Part shown: in pieces, positions 31,021-41,002 of the stretch | Numbering within the stretch: the first letter of the stretch is position 1 | Layout of the letters: each line of letters opens with the position of its first letter | Origin: Hypsibius dujardini | Lineage: Eukaryota > Tardigrada > Eutardigrada > Parachela > Hypsibiidae | Length of the DNA stretch: 45,843 nucleotides | Reading direction: 5' to 3' | NCBI GenBank assembly: GCA_001579985.1 | Contig: LRSR01004988.1 | Span: 1 to 45,843 of the forward strand | Notes under the pieces: generated by a model | What the model was told of the DNA's origin: nothing | The model's database searches: none | What the model saw: only the letters and a program-made list of their open reading frames with translations | Program-made: the position numbers and the translations under genes

Positions 31021-31840
31021 CAAGGGAACAATCACCAGTGCAAATCTCCGATCGTGACCAAACTTTTTTCTTGAATACCATGTCCCCTAACATGATTTAA
31101 AAAAATATGACTCGCGGCAAAGAATTCCCCGTTCAACGGGGAGAAATTCGGGAAGACCTCAATTGGCGCACGTACATTGCAATAGTCCTGAGCGCTTGAT
31201 TGAATGATTGAATAAACGCTTGATTGACGGCACGTAACGGCACGTACAAAAACATGTGCTGCGCTGTGCGTGTGTGCTGTGCTGGTTGTATACTCAAGTA
31301 CAATGCAGTTCAGTACTACTGCAGTATTTTTCGGACAATTTTTTTAACAAACTTGGACAAAAAACAAAACAATTTTTAAAGTAGCTAAAGCCAGATTTTA
31401 ATATAAGAAATATAGATGCTCTTTTTGGGAACAATTAGGCAAAACACGCATATTTTTATTTCTTATATTAAAATCTGGCCTTAGCTACTTCAAAAATTGT
31501 TGTTGTTTGTCCAATTTTGTTAAACAAAATTGTCCAAAAAATACTTTATTAGTACTGAACTGCTTTGTACTTGAGTACGCAACCAGCATAGCACACACGC
31601 ACAGCACATCTTTTTGTACGTGTCGTTACGTGCCGTCAATCAAGCGCTTATTCAATCATTCAATCAGGCGCTCGACTATTGCAATGTACTTGCGCCAATT
31701 GAGGTCTTCCCGAATTTCTCCCCGTTGAACGGGGAACTCTTTGCCGCGAGTCATATTTTTTAAAATCATTTTAGGGGACATTGTATTCAAAAAAAAAGTT
31801 TGGTCACGATCGGAGATTTGCACTGGTGATCGTTCCCTTG
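31021..31840. mobile_element. 820-bp near-perfect palindrome with TTA flanks
   Basis: Arms of about 390 bp run inward from CAAGGGAAC[A/G]ATCACCAG at each end to a loop near 31414-31450. TTA trinucleotides flank both ends (31018-31020 and 31841-31843), matching the TWA target duplication known for PIF/Harbinger elements. No transposase frame. The arms contain GTTCAACGGGG, CGTAACGGCACGTAC and CAAGCGCTT-type words that pair across the centre. Confidence 0.85.
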
Positions 31841-32494
31841 TTAGTCAGGTTCTTCTGTCCGGAGACTAGACCCACCAAATCTGCGGTCAAGTAGTTCGTA
31901 CTGCCTAGCATAGCATTTACCATAATCGTACTGAACCAGTACGGAAATATGCTAGCTAGGCTGGCTTGTAGTGTAGGCGCCAGAGAAACAGACATGCAGG
32001 CAAGAGGATAGTCAAACGGAAAGAAAGTCGGAGAGACAGATAAGCAAAAAAAGCAGACTTGCAGACCAGGTGGAAGATAGACAACCTGTCACTGCGGTTC
32101 TGAATCAACGGACAGGTGAACGCAGAGTCTGTTTCCTCGTACGGACAGTTTGTCTTTCTCAAACTTTTATTCATCTACTAAAAAACGCACATATACAAAG
32201 AAAGACTGACAAAACTGACAGGGAAAGGGTCACAGATTTCAAAAGTAGACTAGGGTCGTCAGCGTGTCGCTTGCAGTACTACTGCTCTGCCGGACATTAC
32301 CGCCATCGAGCTCCCTCGACAAAATGATTCAATGAATCTTCCGGAATAGGGAGCAATAAAAGCTAAAAAAAACTATTCACCTTCACAATTCTCTCTCTCT
32401 CTCTAGCACAACGAGCGCGCACTCTGATAAAAAGTAGTAAGATGACGGGATGACTCTCGCTCCCTGGAGGAAAAAAGAGGCAGCTCTCACTCAT

Positions 32495-35400
32495 TCACTC
32501 AGGGCGCTTCTCCGCGTGCTTTATCGTAAACTCCTCGGCGTTCTTCATGAACTTCTCCTTGTCCTTCGTGAGCTCCTCTGCCATGCGACAACGGTCGCCG
32601 CACTGGTGGTTCGGCTCGGGTTCGTTGATTAGATCCAAAACTGACTGAATGACTGCAAAGAGAAATCAAATTTAACGACGACAAATTAATATACCAGGCA
32701 AAGACAAATTATTTATATCTCAAAGCGACTAAATTAATACATAAATAAAAATAAACTGTTTATAACTCAAAGCGGCAAAATAATTTAGAAATAAAGATAA
32801 CTTGTTTGTAACTTAAAGCGATAAAATTAATAATAAAAATTACTTATTTATAATTTATTTAAGAGAAGCTTTACAAAAATCCGACGTTGGCGATTATTTG
32901 TCCAAACAAAAAGGATATCTTTTTTTGACAGCTAATTAAAAAACGTGATGGAAGATTGAGCCACTATTTTGTCGGAAAACGCGATTGTTTTTTAAAAGCC
33001 GTCTCAATTCTAATCGACTGTCTCGAAACTCGTAGTGCCACTAACCGCAGTAGAGAAGGAAATCAATTATAAATTGTAAGCAAAGCTTACTCTGCACGGC
33101 CTTGGTGGCAGGCTTCCAGTTATCGTGTTCAACGATGGAAAGGCAGACTGCAAAGCACAGAATTACCGGTACAGCAATTAATGTACTGTCTCGATCAGTT
33201 GGTGCTGCGTTTTAGACCCACCCGTACATTATGACTGCACACACTGTGCTTCACACCAGTCATAATATACGGTGGATCTAGAACGCAGCACCAAATGATC
33301 GCGACAGTGCAGTACTCTACTTTCCGGGTAATGGATTATGATAAATAAACCAGAATATTGTTTAGAATAGCCTTAGAATTTAATAAATAAAAATTAAATC
33401 TTAAACGGACGTTGAGTGAGTCGGGCAACAAAACAACAGTAACCAGGAATAATAAGTAGAAAATACTAGCAAATTCGGTTAAAACTTTCAATCAATCCAA
33501 TGATACGAGGTAAAGGCCGTTAACCAGGCCGCTTTTAGAAATCATAACTTAACCAGGCCGGTTTTTTCAACGTTGATTTCCCGGCGCTGCAGTGCTGCCA
33601 TGCCATAACAGAAGGCTTGAAAACATTCAGAAAACATTCTCTGACCCATTTTAGTTCGTTCCTAAGCCTCACGGTTCGAATTTGAGTCCAAAAAAAGGAA
33701 GAGACGAATCTCAATGGAGAAGTGTGCAAGTAGTCCGGTAGAGGCGCCACTTCGGTTCCATCTGCCTGGGTTGACTTCGCAAAAACGACTTATGCGCCAC
33801 CTGTTGGCCTGCCGGCCTGGTTAAGTTACGATTTCTAAAAGCGGCCTTTACCTCGTACTTTACTAGAAGGCGTTGTTAGCAATCGATCACTGTGCAATAC
33901 ACAGTGGCAAATCGATTGACATTCCGTTAATGAGCTACATTCAATCACTCAATCAACTCACGGATTCAATAAATGCTAATAAGCTACTAAACCATTAAAG
34001 CAACGCATGGGCCTTGGGGAAGGGCTATACCACGGTGCAAAAAATACACGTTCAAAACTACATGAGCAAGCAAGCCATCAATCAACCAATCAATCGACCG
34101 AAGCACATCAAGCTAAAACGTTTCTTCCACGCACCTTGACCCTTCTCGTTGACACTGGGGTGGTAAATCTTTGTGCGAAAATTGATCACCGGTGGCTTGA
34201 ACGGATACTCGGCAGGAAAGACGATGTCCACGAGGAAAGCGCCCTTATTGTATGGGAAATGATCCTGAATGAAGGAAGGATGGAAGGAAGGGAGGCAGAA
34301 AAAACCGAAATTCGGCATCCCATTGAAATGTTCCTTATTCTTAAAGATCCCTTCAGGTCACTCACCGGCATTAGCAATACCTGCCAATGCAATAAATTCT
34401 GCTCTGAAAACAACAAACAGAAATATAAATATGCAAAAACAATTGAAAACATGTATGGCCAAAATCCTTATAGTAATACTGGGGCACGTATGAGTCAGAT
34501 ATGACAGTAGGAGTTAAATCCATTGTCAACGATCAGTTCAAAGTTTGAGCCAAGTGTGTAAAACGGGAAAATATTCCCAAGTACAGTACTGTATTCTCAC
34601 TCCCGACATTTCCCCCGCCCTTCTCTCCACCGCTTGGCTATGTGATTAACCTAGTTGCGAGACACCCTTTTTGTGACCGAGGCCGCGCGATTTTTTTTCC
34701 CAAACTTGAGATTTTAAAGTTTCTCGCCCGAGCGACTCTCTGTTGCGCATTTTGGCGAACGTCACTCTGAAATCTTGTGGCCAACTATTTCCGCCTCCAA
34801 TCAAAGCATTTTTTTGTATGACCTGCAGCCTTGTGGTAACAAACTGTCTCTTGACAAATCGAGCGTAGCGATATCTCTGACCAAAGGTGTAGTTCTAAGA
34901 GTACACAAGCCAATCTGATCCAAGTACATGTACTAGTACATGAACTTCTGACTCGAGTAAGCCCATCAATTTCCTTCGGTCACGTTTTGACACGCAACAA
35001 TACTTTAGCATAGCCGACGAAAGAAGAAAAGTTTTCCAAACAATTGCCAAAATTGTGCGGCCTTAGTCGCAAAAAAATTGTCCCGCAATCATACCATTAA
35101 TCTCGTTGCAAGACATCTTTTTGGTGTCCGGCACAGGAGGATCGAAGATTTTCAAACGGTGTTCTCCGCTCGGCTGCTCACTATTCATTCTGTCTGGTCT
35201 GTGTCAATTCACACGTACGGGCAAACGCAGGAACGAAAAAATCGCACTTTCCGCGTTTCCACGTTTGCCCGTACGCGCGAATTGACACAGACCAGACAGG
35301 ACGAGTTGTGTGCAAACGAGCGAAAAATGCCGTTTGAAAATCTACGCTCCTCATGCGTCGCACACTAAAAAGTGTCTCGCAACGAGGGTATTCAATCTGA

Positions 35401-35673
35401 ACTCACCGTCCACTTTGATGTCGCGGAACCCCTTGAAGTTCTGAGTGTGCAAATCCTGGAGCTCCTGTGGTGGGGAAAAAAGTAGTTGTCGGAATTTAAG
35501 ACGAATGAATGTGAAATAATCCTGATGTTCGGCAGGGAAACGGCCTAATGAACACATGTCAAGTAAGCAGATCATTTGGCGCTTTCCTAGCTTCAAAGAG
35601 ATGCATTTTCTACCGCGGAAACACGGCCTTGGATATGGGATTTTACCTTGGTAAGACGTCGTGTGGCTGCCAT
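32495..35673 (-). CDS. E2, UBE2L3-like, copy C (HPN changed to HPS)
   Basis: Six exons: 35673-35647, 35464-35407, 34403-34366, 34264-34135, 33147-33091 and 32652-32495, giving 155 residues with an open frame. [41 protein letters not shown], then [11 protein letters not shown]: the Asn of the HPN motif is Ser (residue 78). Catalytic Cys86 is kept (GQVCLS), as are NWKPATK and [16 protein letters not shown]. The loop before the last helices reads [10 protein letters not shown], divergent from the RADLAEE of B. Introns 2 and 4 are swollen by four palindromic insertions (33186-33312, 33506-33855, 34649-35097 and 35100-35388). The HPN Asn normally supports the transition state, so activity may be reduced; binding functions should remain. 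Confidence 0.88.
33186..33312. mobile_element. MITE in copy C intron 4, TGTCTCGATCA family
   Basis: 127 bp palindrome beginning CTGTCTCGATCA and ending TGATCGCGACAGTGCAG, with TTGGTGCTGCG in both arms. TA flanks at 33184-33185 and 33313-33314. A second member of the same family is at 36858-36984. Confidence 0.82.
33506..33855. mobile_element. MITE in copy C intron 4, CGAGGTAAAGGCC family
   Basis: 350 bp with ends CGAGGTAAAGGCCG and its complement, then inner inverted blocks GCTTTTAGAAATC and AACTTAACCAGGCCGG. TA flanks at 33504-33505 and 33856-33857. The short minus-strand frame inside (33535-33750) shows no family. Confidence 0.82.
34649..35097. mobile_element. MITE in copy C intron 2, GTTGCGAGACA family, member 1
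   Basis: Begins ACCTAGTTGCGAGACACC and ends with a diverged complement (reverse strand ATTGCGGGACA, GGCCGC). TA at 34647-34648; its right TA (35098-35099) is also the left TA of the next element. Confidence 0.65.
35100..35388. mobile_element. MITE in copy C intron 2, GTTGCGAGACA family, member 2
   Basis: 289-bp palindrome beginning ATCTCGTTGCAAGACATC, ending with TGTCTCGCAACGAGGG, with long arms sharing CTGTCTGGTCTGTGTCAATT and CGTACGGGCAAACG. TA at 35098-35099 and 35389-35390. Copies A, B, D and E show the uninterrupted site (GTGATTATTCAATCTCAACT in B). Confidence 0.85.
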
Positions 35674-35852
35674 TTTCTTTGGCAAAATCTACGGTGAGTT
35701 GGTGGTGGGAAGTAACCTCGTTACGCACAGGCGCTTTTTCTACCGCCAATGGGCGAGGTTAATGTTCAAATGGAAAATTCTAAAATTGTGCGCTTTAACT
35801 ACAGTACCTCGTTTTCTCGTTTATATGAACCCACGAACGTGGGATTGAGCCT

Positions 35853-35885
35853 TCTCTCGTTTGTGCGTACGCGCTAACGGAGGAT
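35853..35885 (-). promoter_or_regulatory. conserved upstream motif, E2 copy C
   Basis: TTCTCTCGTTTGTGCGTACG followed by CGCTAACGGAGGA, about 180 bp upstream of the copy C start codon; one substitution relative to B in the GCGCGAACGG core. Confidence 0.45.
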
Positions 35886-36320
35886 ATGTTGCCTTATCTC
35901 CCTGTTATCAACTAGTCATTTCGATTAGAATATTTAGCATTTGGCTCGAGTAGAAGCATGCTCTTCCGTCGGTAGTCACATTTTGAAGCGCAATGAGATT
36001 TTGCCACCGCCGACGAACGGCGGACATTTGTCCAGAAAATGCAAGAAGCTCGCCCGTCGACTGTCGAAAAAGTACACGTGCGAAGTCTGGTTAGTAACCC
36101 GATGAGCTGAGGAAAAATGATTCAACAAAACGCTGGCTGACAAAAATGAAGAGGAAAAACTGAAAAACGCTCCAACTCCACTCCAACTGCACCCGTCAAA
36201 TCCCCCTTATTAAAAAACAAAGAAATTACATTTATTTCTTTGTAACCACCGTTCACACGACCCATCAGGAGATTCTCGAAATTTGCCTCAGTCGTTTGCT
36301 AACGACGTTTAAAGAGAATA

Positions 36321-36609
36321 CACATTTTGAGTGGCAGACTTTAAGCCAAAAAGGGTGGTCCGAGTTCGATCCGAATCAAGTTACTGCGCGCACGCGCTCT
36401 TGACCACAGCTGACTATGCAGCCTTCACTCAATTAATCGATTGATTGAACTTGTTTGTTTTGGCGGAATTTAGAGCAGCTTGCTCAATCTAATTTTTCAC
36501 TGAGCTGGGCATTAAATCAAAGATTCAGAAAAAAGCAGTGGTAATGCTCTAGCCAAGAGGGCTCAATCTCAAACCACCCTGATGGCTCAAACTCTGCCAC
36601 CCAAATTTG
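36321..36609. mobile_element. MITE upstream of copy C
   Basis: 289 bp with imperfect inverted ends CACATTTTGAGTGGCAGA and (reverse) CAAATTTGGGTGGCAGA, continuing through an inverted AGGGTGGT block. TA flanks at 36319-36320 and 36610-36611. Confidence 0.7.
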
Positions 36610-36857
36610 TAGCCATGTGTGTAATACCACGCAAACTGCAAATGCGTTTAATATCGGCTGTGGAACCAGGGGCCGTAAAAACTCGAGTCGCAACACTTTT
36701 CAATCGAGGAAATTTCACACAATTTTTCCAATAAGAAATAAGACTAGCTCCCACAGCTGGCAAGCCAATATGCTGCTTAAGCTCCTCACGATAGAACAGG
36801 GAAAAGCTGCCGTCTGTTGCTGAGCCTAGGGCGCCCTACGTTTCGGACTACAGTGTA

Positions 36858-36984
36858 CTATATGTCTCGATCATTTTGCGTCTTTTTAAACCCACCCGTA
36901 TATTATGACCGCACTGTGTTTCACTGCAGTCATATTATATACAGTGGATCTAAAACGCAGCACCAAATGATCGAGACAGTACAG
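36858..36984. mobile_element. MITE, TGTCTCGATCA family, second member
   Basis: 127-bp palindrome with TGTCTCGATCATTT in both arms; TA flanks at 36856-36857 and 36985-36986. Closely similar to the element at 33186-33312, including the AAACCCACCCGTA segment. Confidence 0.82.
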
Positions 36985-37069
36985 TATATCAAGCTCGAGC
37001 GTTCGAATTTTAATTCCGGACTTACTTCATTCACGACTGTTTCGAGATTTCGTTCTCAGTACTAATACT

Positions 37070-37150
37070 TACAGGCAGACAGACAAGTCTGCAGTCAGGC
37101 AGACAGACAAGTCTGCAGTCAGGCAGACAGACAAGTCTGCAGTCAGGCAA
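37070..37150. repeat. 24-bp tandem repeat derived from GACA array
   Basis: Three copies of CAGGCAGACAGACAAGTCTG plus CAGT in the 3' flank of copy D. Confidence 0.85.
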
Positions 37151-37655
37151 ACAGACATGCGGGCAAAAGAATAGACAAACGGAAAGAAAGGCGGAGAAAC
37201 AGATAATAAAAAAAAAGCAAACATGCAGACCAGGAGGAAGATGAAACACCTGTCACTGCTGTCAGGCATGTTTCTGATTCAACGGACAGGCGAACGCAGA
37301 GCCCATCTCCTCGCATGGATAGTTTGTCTCTCTCAAACGTCTATTCATCTAATAAAAAACGCACATACCTAAAGAAATACTGAAAAACAGAACAGGAAAA
37401 GGATCACATTTCAAAACTAGACTAAGGTCGTCAGCGTGTCGCTTGTAGTTCTACTCCTCCGCTAGACATTACCGCCATCGAGCTCTCTCGACAAATTGAT
37501 CCAAGGAATCTTCCGGAATCAGGAGTAATAAAAGCTAAAAAAAACTATTCGCCTTCACAATTCTCTCTCTCTCGCATAGCGCGTGCGCACACTTAATGAG
37601 AAGTAGTAAGATGACGGGATGACTCTCTCGAGAAAAAGAGGCAGTTGTCTCTCAT

Positions 37656-39902
37656 TCACTCGGGGCGCTTCTCCGCATGCTTTATGGTAAACTCCTCGGC
37701 ATTCTTCATGAACTTCTCCTTATCCTTCGTGAACTCCAATGCCAGGTCGTAACGAAAGGGGTTGTTCGGCTTGGGCTCGCTGATGTACTCCAAAAGTGAC
37801 TGAATGACTGCAAAGAGGAATGAAATTTAATGGCGACAAATTAATACATAAATAACAATAAATTATTTATAGCGTAAAGCGACTAAATTAATTTAATAAA
37901 GAATTAGTTATTTATGATTTAAAAGCGGTATATGAATTTAGAAATAAAGATAAATTATTTGTAACTTAAAGCAATAAAATTAATAATAAAAATAACTTAT
38001 TTATCATTTTTTTAAGACGAGCTTTACAAAAATCCGACGTTGGCGATTGTTTATTTAAACAAAAAGGATATCTTTTTTGACAGCTAATAAAAACATGATG
38101 GAAGATATTGAGCAACCATTTTGTCGGAAAACGCGATTTTTAAAAACCGTCTGAATTCTAACCAACCGCTTCGAAAGTCTTAGTGCCACCAACTACAATA
38201 AAGAAGGCAATCAATTTTAAATCGCAAACAAAGCTTACTCTGTTCGGCCTTGGTGGCGGGCATCCAGTTTCCTGCGTAAACGATGGGGATTTTGACTGCA
38301 AAGCACAAAATTACCGGTACAGCAATTACTCTACTGTGCTCTCACGATTGTAACGGTCGGTTTTTTACCCCGGGTGTGCACAAATGTGTGTGTGAGTGTG
38401 GGGGCGTGTGGCGGAAGCTTGGCTAAACCCACCGTTAAAATCGTGAGACTACAGTACTGAACTTTTCGAGTAATAAATTATAATAAATAAACCAAAATAT
38501 TGTTTAGAATAGCCAGAGAAGTTAGAAATAAAGGTTAGATCTTAAATGAGCGTCGATTGAGTCAGGCAACAAAACAGCAGTAACCAAGAATAACAAGTAG
38601 ATAACTACATGAGCAATCAATCAGTTAATCAATCAATCGAAGCACAGCAAACCAAAACGTTTCTTCTACGCACCGTAACCCTCCTCGTGGATGTTGGGGT
38701 GGTAGATTTTTGTGCGCAATTTGATATTCGGCGGCTTGAACGGATACTCAGCAGGAAAGACAATGTCCACGAGGAAAGCGCCCTTATTGTACGGGGGATG
38801 CTCCTGAATGAAGGAAGGTAGAAAAAACAAAACTTAGTGATGCCATTTAAATCTTCATTATTCTTAAAGATCCCTTCATCTCACTCACCGGCATCAGCAA
38901 TACCTGCCACTCCAATAAATTCTGCTCTGAAAACATTACATTTTGAGTGCTTGGTTGTACAATTCGGACCGGAAATGACAATAGTAACGGGATGGTAACA
39001 AAGTAACGGGATGGTAACCAAGCACTAGACCAAAAATGACTTTTCGAGAAAACAGCGTTCAAAGATTTCAGCCTTTAAGTGTCGATATTTTTGTTCTCAC
39101 TGATCCGAAAATCAAAGTTTAAATAAAGCGCAATATTGAATTAAATTTATTGAAATATATTTAATTGATTTTGACCAGTTTCTAATTGCAGAGCGTCGTG
39201 CACTGCGCAAATGTGCTGGAAAAAAGTGCCATCTGCGCCAACCTCGGTTTCCGAAAAAACCGTTCGACATTATTTGTTTTTTAAGCACTAAAAGGTAGAG
39301 GAATGTTTTTTCCTAATTATCAGCTGGATAACTCGTTTTTGAGGATTTGTCACCGAACGTCGGTTACACTCCATTTCTGAACAAGTGAAAGAAAGTGTAA
39401 CTGGCCGGTTTTTATAAAATGCATGCCAGATATATATATATATAGGCAAAAAATTAAAAACACGCATGACCAAACTCCTTATAGTGATACTGGGGCTCCT
39501 ACCAAGTCAGTTATAATAGTATGAGTGACACCCATTATCATATTTGCTCAGTAGGTTTAAGAACGATCAGTTCAAGGTTTGGCCCAAGTGTGTAAAACAG
39601 GAAAATGTTCGCAAGTATTCTCTCTCCGGACATTTCCCCCGCCCTGCTCTCCACCGCTTGGCTGTGTAATTATTTAATCTCAACTCACCGTCCGCTTTGA
39701 TGTCACGGAACCCCTTGAAGTTCTGAGCCTTCAAATCCTGGAGCTCCTGTAGTGGGGAAAAAAGTCGATATCGGAATTTAAGACGAATTAAAGTGAAATC
39801 ACCCTGCTGTTCGACAGGGAGACGGCTTAATGCATTTTCTACCGAGGAAACACGACCTTGGAAATGGGATTTTACCTTAGTAAGACGTCGTGTGGCTGCC
39901 AT
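37656..39902 (-). CDS. E2-like pseudoenzyme candidate, copy D (catalytic Cys to Lys)
   Basis: Six exons: 39902-39876, 39746-39689, 38926-38889, 38803-38674, 38295-38239 and 37807-37656, giving 153 residues with no frame break. [46 protein letters not shown] and HPN (76-78) are intact, but exon 5 begins TC-AAA-ATC where B and C begin TC-TGC-CTT, so the active-site Cys86 is Lys (GYVKIP). NWMPATK and [16 protein letters not shown] are conserved. The splice sites around exon 5 are canonical and align with the other copies, so the change is not an annotation artefact. A thioester cannot form on Lys. It may be a UEV-like ubiquitin or E3 binding partner, or an early pseudogene. Intron 4 carries a 121-bp MITE, intron 2 a roughly 490-bp insertion, and the promoter a 260-bp MITE. 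Confidence 0.85.
38334..38454. mobile_element. MITE in copy D intron 4
   Basis: 121 bp with ends CTGTGCTCTCACGATT and (reverse) CTGTAGTCTCACGATT, then TAACGGT and GGTTT in both arms. TA flanks at 38332-38333 and 38455-38456. Copy B at the same place reads CACTCTACTTTCC without the insert. Confidence 0.82.
38938..39432. mobile_element. insertion of unknown type in copy D intron 2
   Basis: About 490 bp absent from the same intron in copies B and C. Begins near TTTTGAGTGCTTGGTTGTAC; includes an inverted pair AGTGCTTGGTT / AACCAAGCACT (38945-39027) and an inverted pair GGTTACACT / AGTGTAACT (39363-39402). It ends before a TA dinucleotide run. Ends are not resolved and no terminal repeats are clear. 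Confidence 0.5.
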
Positions 39903-40048
39903 TTTGTTAGCAAAATCTACGGTGAGTTAGTGGTGGAAAGTAACTTCATTGCGCACGCGCACTTTTTCGACCGCCAACGGGTGAGCGTTGGTGTTCAAAC
40001 GGAAGATTTTAGAATTGTGCGCTTGACAGACTCTCGTTCTCTCGTTTA

Positions 40049-40308
40049 CTGTACGCTCCCGATCTCAAGGGTCGATTATGCCCCACCGCCGCCGATTCAC
40101 ATCAAGCTTGAGCGGATCGTTCAATTCCGTTCACTTGTTCGTGATTGACTCGTTGGTTTTTACCTGACAGGCAATGCTACCTTGCTTGATTGAAATCAAA
40201 TTTTTAAGTCAATAAAGTTTAAGTGAATCTGAATGAACAACCAAGCGAGCGACGGAACGTGTTTTCGGGCCGGACCTGAAATCGACCCTTGAGATCGGGA
40301 GCGTACAG
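40049..40308. mobile_element. MITE in the promoter of copy D
   Basis: 260 bp, TIRs of at least 29 bp (CTGTACGCTCCCGATCTCAA then GGGTCGATT) perfectly inverted at the other end. TA flanks at 40047-40048 and 40309-40310. Copy B upstream shows a related sequence without the insert (TTGTTTAAAGTATATGAATG), so the insert lies between the copy D start codon and its conserved upstream motif. Confidence 0.9.
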
Positions 40309-40337
40309 TATATGAATGCACAAACGGGCGATTGAGC

Positions 40338-40371
40338 TTTCTCTCATTTGTACGTACGCGCGAACGGAGGA
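40338..40371 (-). promoter_or_regulatory. conserved upstream motif, E2 copy D
   Basis: TTTCTCTCATTTGTACGTAC followed by GCGCGAACGGAGGA. It is displaced to about 436 bp from the start codon by the 260-bp MITE; without it the spacing would match B and C. Confidence 0.45.
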
Positions 40372-40865
40372 AATGTTGCTTTATCTCTCTGTTATCAACT
40401 AGTCATTTCGATTAGAATATTTAACATTTGACTCGAGTAGAGGCACGCTCTTCCGTCGGTAATCATATTTCGAAGCGCAATAAGGTTTTGCCGCCGTCGA
40501 CGAACAGCGGACATCCAGAAACGCAAGAAGCTCACCCGTCGGCTGTCGATAAAAGTGGGTGTGCGCAGTCTGGTTCGTGACCCAATGAGTTGAGGAAAAA
40601 TGATTCAGGAAAACGCTAGTTGGAAATAAAATTAGGTAAAAGTGAAAAACGCGTGAGTCACGAAGGATCAACCAAAATTCGACCTTTCAATTTTCAGCTG
40701 CGCGATTAAACCGGTCACGTTTTTGCCCGGCCAGGACATTATCACCCCCAGGCCTGCTCGTTCATTTTGTTTCAGTAATTTCACAGAAACTGCAATCAAA
40801 CAGTCACAGCTTGTTTTTCGTACTAAAAAGTAATATCTTTACAAGAAATCTAATTAAACCAAAGT

Positions 40866-41002
40866 TTAACTGGGCACAATTTTCGCTGCGACGAAGGAAT
40901 TCCTGATGCACTGTAGAGTGATTTTGGCCCAGCATTCGGCCACCATATCAGTTAGCTCTTGTCGCGTGGGGTCCCACAGGTAGCCAGATTTCGTCAAGTG
41001 TG
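40866..41002 (-). pseudogene. possible pogo/Tigger-like transposase tail remnant
   Basis: The minus-strand frame with LTDMVAECWAKITLQCIRNS followed by FVAAKIVPS resembles the W-x-x-(I/V)-x-x-x-x-I-x-x-S-F-x-x-(C/A)-x-I pattern near the end of pogo/Tigger (DDE superfamily) transposases. It is short and lacks the catalytic core, so the assignment is weak. Confidence 0.3.

Larger units (their letters stand above)
30411..32494. other. spacer between E2 copies B and C
   Basis: Holds the upstream region of B, including the conserved motif (30583-30616) and a module at 30695-30865 (GCAATGAGGTTTTGCCACCG, AAGCTCGCCCGTCGGCGGTC) that recurs at 35960-36130, 40450-40615 and 43150-43280. It also holds an 820-bp palindrome (31021-31840) and the 3' flank of C with a decayed GACA tract (31980-32050). 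Confidence 0.75.
35674..37655. other. spacer between E2 copies C and D
   Basis: Upstream region of C with the conserved motif (35853-35885) and the recurring module (35960-36130). Then two TA-flanked palindromes (36321-36609 and 36858-36984), a 24-bp GACA-derived tandem (37070-37150) and the 3' flank of D, which resembles the 3' flanks of A, B and C. Confidence 0.7.

Noticed and set aside
33535-33750. Minus-strand ORF in copy C intron 4
   Set aside because: Lies wholly inside the 33506-33855 palindromic element and shows no family.
37070-37150. Regular 24-bp repeats resembling a CRISPR array
   Set aside because: Direct tandem repeat without distinct spacers in a eukaryotic genome; derived from the GACA array.
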